Assembly: GCA_947465645.1 (NCBI GenBank)
Contig: CANIBQ010000089.1
Coordinates: 1 to 20,901 of the forward strand
Length of the DNA: 20,901 nucleotides
Reading direction: 5' to 3'
From: Acidobacteriota bacterium
GTDB lineage: Bacteria > Acidobacteriota > Vicinamibacteria > Vicinamibacterales > UBA2999
Position 1 is the stretch's first letter, and each line of letters begins with the position of its first letter. This document shows, piece by piece, positions 16,593 to 20,901 of this stretch. The notes below the pieces were generated by a model. The model was not told the DNA's origin. It did not search any database and worked only from the letters and a program-made list of their open reading frames with translations. The position numbers were made by a program, and so were the translations under genes.

Positions 16593-18737
16593 ATGTCGCT
16601 GATTGGCGTGCTAACGTGGACGCTCGCCTTCACCATCGCTGGAGTCGACGCCGGCGGTGTCGTTGAGATCGGCGGCGGGTGGCAGCTCGTGCATCCGTCT
16701 CCGGTGATGCAAAGCATCACGCGGACGGCATTCGTCCATCCGCCGTTCAGCGACCGGTTCAATGTCTATTTCTCCACGCTCGAAAGCTACCACCGCCAGC
16801 CGGGAGAGCCGGACCGCTTCGTCTTCGCGCGCTATCGGCCGGACCTGAACGAGGTGAGCCCGGTCGAGGTCGCCGGCGCGATCGAGGCGCGGGTCTCGGC
16901 CTTTGCGCCGGCGCTGGGGCAGTATGTGCTCGGCACCTCGCTCGAGCCCTCGCTCCTGCTCTACGACGCGGATCGCCATGCCACGACGAGGACGTATTCC
17001 TTCTCGCGAACCGGCGCGTGGATTCATGGCCTGGCCGTTCGCGGCGAGCACGCCTATACGATCCTGAGCTCCCCGACCGATGCCAGTCCGTCGATCGTCA
17101 GCGTCAATCTCCGGTCGGGTGCGCAGACGGCGATCCCCGTTCCCCCGAGCGCGACGGGTTGGGCCGGCGTGCAGACGGTCGATCCGACGGGGCGCATCTG
17201 GTGGTTTCGCAATTTCCATCCAACGGAGTCGATGTGGTTCGACGTCGGCGGCGGCGCCAGACCGCGACTGATTGCCGGGTACGAAGGGTGGACACCGGAA
17301 TCGTGGGATGTCTGGCGCGGCCGGGAATATGTGACGCTGTCCAGGCCACCGAATCTCGTCCAGGTGGTCGCGGTGGATCTCGCCACGTTGCGCCCCCGCG
17401 ACGCGGCCGCGAGCGACGCCGAGGAAGCGTTGTTCCGCAGCGTCGTTCGCGTCGATCTGTTTCATAGCGCCGACGATTCAGCGGGCGCGCTGTACGTGAA
17501 CCCCGGCACCTCCGAGTTCTACCGCCGTCTCCCCGCAACGGATCGGCTGCAGCCAATGGGACGGATGAGCCTGGGCCGGTTCCTCATCTCCTCGCACGAG
17601 CTCGGCGTACAGGAACATCCGGTGCGATGGCTCGATGAGGCAGGCGCAGAAATCAACGTGCTCGGTGCCGATGCCGATGGACGCCTCCTCACGTGGCGCC
17701 GCGGCGCCAGGCAAGTTGGCGTGTTCAATCCATTCGAGGCCGCATCGCGCGGGCCCTCGTGGCAGGAACAGCGGACTCCTCCCGTGCACCTCTCGACCGC
17801 GACGATTACCGCCCTGGTCGGCGCCTCTGACGGCTCGGTCGTCGGAGCGGGCCTGCTGACGATGAGCGACATGTTCGCATTCGACCCAGGCAGTGATGCC
17901 GTGCGCGCGCTCGAACAGGCGATTCCCGGCGGCGAGGGACAGGTGAACACGCTCTTCAGCGGCATGGACGGCCGCATCTACGGTGCCGGGTATCCCGACG
18001 TGGTCCTGTTCCGTTGGGATCCGGGGCTTCCGTGGCAGCCAGGCGCCAACCCGGACAGCAATCCACGTCATCTGCCGCCGCTCGGACACGGGCCGCAGAT
18101 GCGCGCGAGCCGCGGCATCCAGGACCGGGCGGGCCGCATCTGGGTGCAGTCGACGTCCGATTATTCCGAGGTTCAGGTTCACGCCGTCACACGCGCGAAC
18201 TTCGATACCGGCGAGGTCATCGTCCGCACCGATACCGAGCACGGCTTTCCGGTGGTTACCGAGCTCGCGCTTCTTGGTCCGCGGCTGATTGCCGCCGGGT
18301 CTCGGCGCGGACAGCATGCGTTGTACGTGATCGATCCGGATGAGTTTCGGATCGTGCGAACGATCCCGGTCGCACAGCCAGTGACCGCCCTGGTGAATAC
18401 GGCGCCGGCCGCCGATGATGGTCTGGTGCTGGCGTCGGCGGGGCGCATGGTGTTCAGCGTGACGCCGGACGGAGACCTCCTGCCAGTCGCCGAAGGCCCG
18501 GGGGACGTGCTGCGGCTGATAGCCGGTCCCGAGGGGAGCGCGCTGATGATCGGCCAGACGTTCGTCGCGCGATTGCCAGCCCAGGGGGGGGGAATCGAGC
18601 TGCTCTGGTCCGAGCCTGGGGCGACGCTGTTCGAGGATCCGGGCTGGCTCGCGGCGGCGGTCTCCGGCGACGTGCTGTATGTGGCGCGGGGGCAGGCGCT
18701 CTGGAAACTGATGCTCGGCCCGCCGCCGCGCCAGTAG
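16593..18737 (+). CDS. Exported beta-propeller-like protein, function unknown
   Basis: A 714-residue protein with an N-terminal signal-like segment (MSLIGVLTWTLAFTIAGVDA). The rest is rich in short beta-strand repeats with propeller-like blade signatures: DPTGRIWWF, ADADGRLLTW, ASDGSVVGAG, GMDGRIYGAG, QDRAGRIWVQ, and a blade around HALYVIDPDEFRIVRTIPV. These spaced D-x-x-G-R-(I/L)-(W/Y) turns are typical of SMP-30/Vgb/YVTN-type propellers. No catalytic or heme motif is seen. ATG 16593 was chosen because it begins the signal peptide; a TTG at 16581 would add four residues with an Arg and is a real alternative, while extension to 16395 adds non-signal sequence. The preceding 260 bases (16333-16592) hold no gene I can support. 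It converges on the cytochrome-propeller gene with four bases between stops. Confidence 0.75.
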   Translation: MSLIGVLTWTLAFTIAGVDAGGVVEIGGGWQLVHPSPVMQSITRTAFVHPPFSDRFNVYFSTLESYHRQPGEPDRFVFARYRPDLNEVSPVEVAGAIEARVSAFAPALGQYVLGTSLEPSLLLYDADRHATTRTYSFSRTGAWIHGLAVRGEHAYTILSSPTDASPSIVSVNLRSGAQTAIPVPPSATGWAGVQTVDPTGRIWWFRNFHPTESMWFDVGGGARPRLIAGYEGWTPESWDVWRGREYVTLSRPPNLVQVVAVDLATLRPRDAAASDAEEALFRSVVRVDLFHSADDSAGALYVNPGTSEFYRRLPATDRLQPMGRMSLGRFLISSHELGVQEHPVRWLDEAGAEINVLGADADGRLLTWRRGARQVGVFNPFEAASRGPSWQEQRTPPVHLSTATITALVGASDGSVVGAGLLTMSDMFAFDPGSDAVRALEQAIPGGEGQVNTLFSGMDGRIYGAGYPDVVLFRWDPGLPWQPGANPDSNPRHLPPLGHGPQMRASRGIQDRAGRIWVQSTSDYSEVQVHAVTRANFDTGEVIVRTDTEHGFPVVTELALLGPRLIAAGSRRGQHALYVIDPDEFRIVRTIPVAQPVTALVNTAPAADDGLVLASAGRMVFSVTPDGDLLPVAEGPGDVLRLIAGPEGSALMIGQTFVARLPAQGGGIELLWSEPGATLFEDPGWLAAAVSGDVLYVARGQALWKLMLGPPPRQ

Positions 18738-18741
18738 ATCT

Positions 18742-20901
18742 CTACTTCGCGAGCGGGTCTGGCCGCATCTGGAACTTCATCACCTTGCTCGTCGTTCCTC
18801 TGCCCGTCTCCATGTGGAACGGCGCTCTCGTTGAGATAGTGGTCCAGATGCCGCGACCCTTCCAGCCGGCGTTGGGGTCGTCGATGCGGCCATCCATCCA
18901 CTTGGTGTAAAAGCCCAGCGGATACGGCACCCGCAGCGTCACGAACTTGCCGTCCTTCAGCGCCAGCAGTCCTTCGGCCGCATTCCCGGTATTGATCGGC
19001 ACGTTGCGTCCGAGTCCGAGCGTGTCGAACTGATCGACCCAGGTGTAATAGCTGGCCTCGGTGCTGCCGGAATCGGTGACGCCCTTGAACTGCGGCACCG
19101 GCTCGGGATAGAGGGTCCAGCCTTCGGGACAATGCTGACCGGTGGCTGTCGGACCGTTCAGCGGGCCCTTGCACTGGCGCCGGTCGAAGCTCGCGAGGTG
19201 GCCGCTGGCCAAAGCCGCCCAGTACACACCGTTGCGATCGACGTCGCCGCCACGCGGTGAGAACCCCTGCACCTTCGCGTTCGGATTGTCGGCGGGAGGT
19301 TGATAGATCTCCACGAGCGCCGTCTCGGGAGGGTTCGTCCCTGGCGCCAGCCGGATGACGGCTCCGGGATAGCCAAGCTGCGTGCCCCAGACCGAGCCAT
19401 CAGGCGCCGGCGCCACGGCGTAGAGTGCGCCGCCGATTCGCTGGTCCTTGCTCGCATCGAGCGGCTGATTGGGTTCGACATATGCGTCGCGCTTGCCATT
19501 GCCGTTGGCGTCCCTGATCAGCGCGGTCCAGCCCTGCGACTTCATCTCGTCCTGCGTGTCGTCGAACATCTTCGTGTTCAGCCAGCCGATCACCTGACCG
19601 CCGCCGCTGGTCCACAACGTGTGGTTCGCGTCCTCGGCGAACATCAGGTGGTGGGTGCCGAAGCAGGTGCTGATGTGCGTCAGCTTCTTCGTCGCGGGAT
19701 CGTACATGGCGAGGTGGCGGCCTGCATTGGCGACCGGGAAGAGCTTCGCCGACGGGTGGCTCGACCCCTCCTTGCACTCGGCCGGGTTTGCATTGGGCCG
19801 AACCGTCGATGTCAGCCAGACCCGCCCCCGGTGATCGATCATCGGATTGTGGACGTTGTTCTTGCTGGTCCAGATCGCCTCGTCGCCCCAGTACGGCGAA
19901 GGTTCCGGCATGGCCGCGTTGGTCGCGGGCGTGTTCGGGTCTCGGACCGTCAACGGCACCTGGCTCGCGCTGTGGGTCACCGGATTCAGCACCGGGACGT
20001 AATCGGCGCTGAGTTCGAGCGAACCGTATACCGGCCCATTCGCATTGACGCGCGGGTTCCTCCGGTCCGTCGACACGACATCGTGCAGGTACGCCTTCGG
20101 ATCGGCCCAGTCCCACTGGGTGATCACCACGTTCCGCTCGAGCCCCTGCGGCCGTGCCGGCGCCGGTGGAACCGCACCGGCGCGGATCCGGTCGGTCCAG
20201 TCCGCGAACATCTTCAGCACGCGCGCGCGGCCGAACTGGTTGAGCGCGTTGCTCATCTGTCCGCCGGCCTGCCCCGACTTCACGCGGCGATCCCACGCCG
20301 CGACGGTGGTGGGGAAGGGACCGAGCGCCGCCGGGATCTCCCGGGTCGCCTTGGTGCCGATGCCGTGGCACGCCGTGCAGCCCCCGGACTTCACGCTGCG
20401 GATCCAGTCGCCCTGGCTCTTCATGTTCGGCGAGATGCCGTTGCCGCCATCGCCCGTGCCCGGAAACTCGCTCTTGGCCGGCATCTCCATCAACGAAAGC
20501 CAGTGCGCGGCCGGATAGTATTGCGCCGCCGCCGCCGGCGAGCTCGCCCGCACCGCCTGGAGATTCAGGTGCTTGCCTGGAGCGGTCTGGATCTTCGGCG
20601 AATCCACCAACCCGTATCCACGAACCCAGACGCGGTAGGTGGCCATGGGAAGGTCGGGCACCAGATATCGTCCGCGGTCGTCGGTGACGACAATCTTCGC
20701 GAACGGAGTGGCCAGGTCGGTCGTTTCGGCGATCACCCAGACGCCGGCCTCGGGTCCGGATGGGCCGGTCACCGTCCCCGCCAGGTCGTCGTTGTCGACG
20801 GCGATCAGGGTGGCGGGGGCCTGGAACGCACGCGTGCCGCTCACGACTCCTGTCCAGACGGCCAGTCCGATGGCGATTCCGACGGTTAGTAGCTTCTTGG
20901 G
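18742..20901 (-). CDS. Exported carboxypeptidase-regulatory-like / cytochrome c / propeller protein (5' end outside window)
   Basis: The frame is open to the window edge. The codons beyond 20844 read KKLLTVGIAIGLAVWTGVVS, a good signal peptide, so the true start lies just outside and the GTG at 20844 is internal. About 719 residues are visible. First is a carboxypeptidase-regulatory-like beta-sandwich (LAGTVTGPSGPEAGVWVIAE, then DDRGRYLVPDLPMATYRVWV). A cytochrome c-like heme site CTACH follows (20379-20365), with Met residues nearby as possible sixth ligands. The long C-terminal part is propeller-like, with DHRGRVWLTS, DANHTLWTSG, DGSVWGTQLG and DRNGVYWAAL. It also contains a calcium-loop-like DANGNGKRD (near 19512). 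Vgb-like propellers with attached heme domains suggest a periplasmic oxidoreductase or binding protein; the substrate is unknown. Confidence 0.85.
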   Translation of the reverse strand, partial: PKKLLTVGIAIGLAVWTGVVSGTRAFQAPATLIAVDNDDLAGTVTGPSGPEAGVWVIAETTDLATPFAKIVVTDDRGRYLVPDLPMATYRVWVRGYGLVDSPKIQTAPGKHLNLQAVRASSPAAAAQYYPAAHWLSLMEMPAKSEFPGTGDGGNGISPNMKSQGDWIRSVKSGGCTACHGIGTKATREIPAALGPFPTTVAAWDRRVKSGQAGGQMSNALNQFGRARVLKMFADWTDRIRAGAVPPAPARPQGLERNVVITQWDWADPKAYLHDVVSTDRRNPRVNANGPVYGSLELSADYVPVLNPVTHSASQVPLTVRDPNTPATNAAMPEPSPYWGDEAIWTSKNNVHNPMIDHRGRVWLTSTVRPNANPAECKEGSSHPSAKLFPVANAGRHLAMYDPATKKLTHISTCFGTHHLMFAEDANHTLWTSGGGQVIGWLNTKMFDDTQDEMKSQGWTALIRDANGNGKRDAYVEPNQPLDASKDQRIGGALYAVAPAPDGSVWGTQLGYPGAVIRLAPGTNPPETALVEIYQPPADNPNAKVQGFSPRGGDVDRNGVYWAALASGHLASFDRRQCKGPLNGPTATGQHCPEGWTLYPEPVPQFKGVTDSGSTEASYYTWVDQFDTLGLGRNVPINTGNAAEGLLALKDGKFVTLRVPYPLGFYTKWMDGRIDDPNAGWKGRGIWTTISTRAPFHMETGRGTTSKVMKFQMRPDPLAK

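Noticed and set aside
19300..20889. 529-codon plus-strand open frame
   Set aside because: Antisense shadow of the cytochrome-propeller gene; composition is Arg/Gly/His-rich as expected for the complement of a GC-rich gene.

Overview
The window is GC-rich and gene-dense, and every gene is bacterial. The mix suggests an uncultured or soil Acidobacteriota, possibly Vicinamibacteria: a SigA-type sigma factor, a PilZ protein with a receiver-like N-terminus, a DUF1080 protein, and a large carboxypeptidase-regulatory-like/cytochrome c/propeller protein. That placement is inference from gene style, not a database match.

Positions 1-5200: the 3' end of rnc (RNase III) meets a four-gene minus-strand cluster tail to tail. 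Read 5' to 3' the cluster is hutH (histidine ammonia-lyase), hutU (urocanase), a P-loop ATPase with a winged-helix C-terminus, and a LOG-family phosphoribohydrolase. The last three overlap by four bases each (ATGA, TTGA), so they are almost certainly cotranscribed. hutU also has its own good sigma-70-type promoter in the 87-base gap after hutH. The next steps of histidine breakdown (hutI and after) are not here.

Positions 5200-9850: a long imperfect palindrome lies between divergent hutH and purA (adenylosuccinate synthetase). Convergent to purA is a PilZ protein with a receiver-like domain that has Glu where the phospho-acceptor Asp is expected. Next come an ABC exporter pair (ATPase and ABC-2 permease, overlapping) and a 203-residue, much-reduced relative of NRPS adenylation domains.

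Positions 9830-13150: a stand-alone LigD-type ATP-dependent DNA ligase sits 27 bases downstream of a RpoD/SigA-type sigma factor on the minus strand. A secreted DUF1080 protein is divergent from the sigma factor.

Positions 13150-14640: tRNA-Lys(TTT) and tRNA-Glu(TTC), both with encoded CCA, flank a minus-strand AAA+ ATPase that ends in a single transmembrane helix. A complex palindromic element follows tRNA-Lys.

Positions 14640-16590: a looser, accessory-looking stretch downstream of tRNA-Glu. It holds a small GIY-YIG-like protein, a gene-poor segment with the remains of a response-regulator receiver gene (both ends present, middle lost), a small secreted protein and a proline/alanine-rich lipoprotein.

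Positions 16590-20901: two large exported proteins converge. One is a 714-residue propeller-like protein. The other is a carboxypeptidase-regulatory-like + cytochrome c (CTACH) + propeller protein whose start lies beyond the right edge.

I see no CRISPR array, intact insertion sequence, rRNA or phage module. The most unusual items are the ATPase and LOG genes attached to the hut operon, the miniature adenylation-like protein, the tail-anchored AAA+ protein between two tRNAs, and the PilZ/pseudo-receiver protein. None proves a new system by sequence alone.
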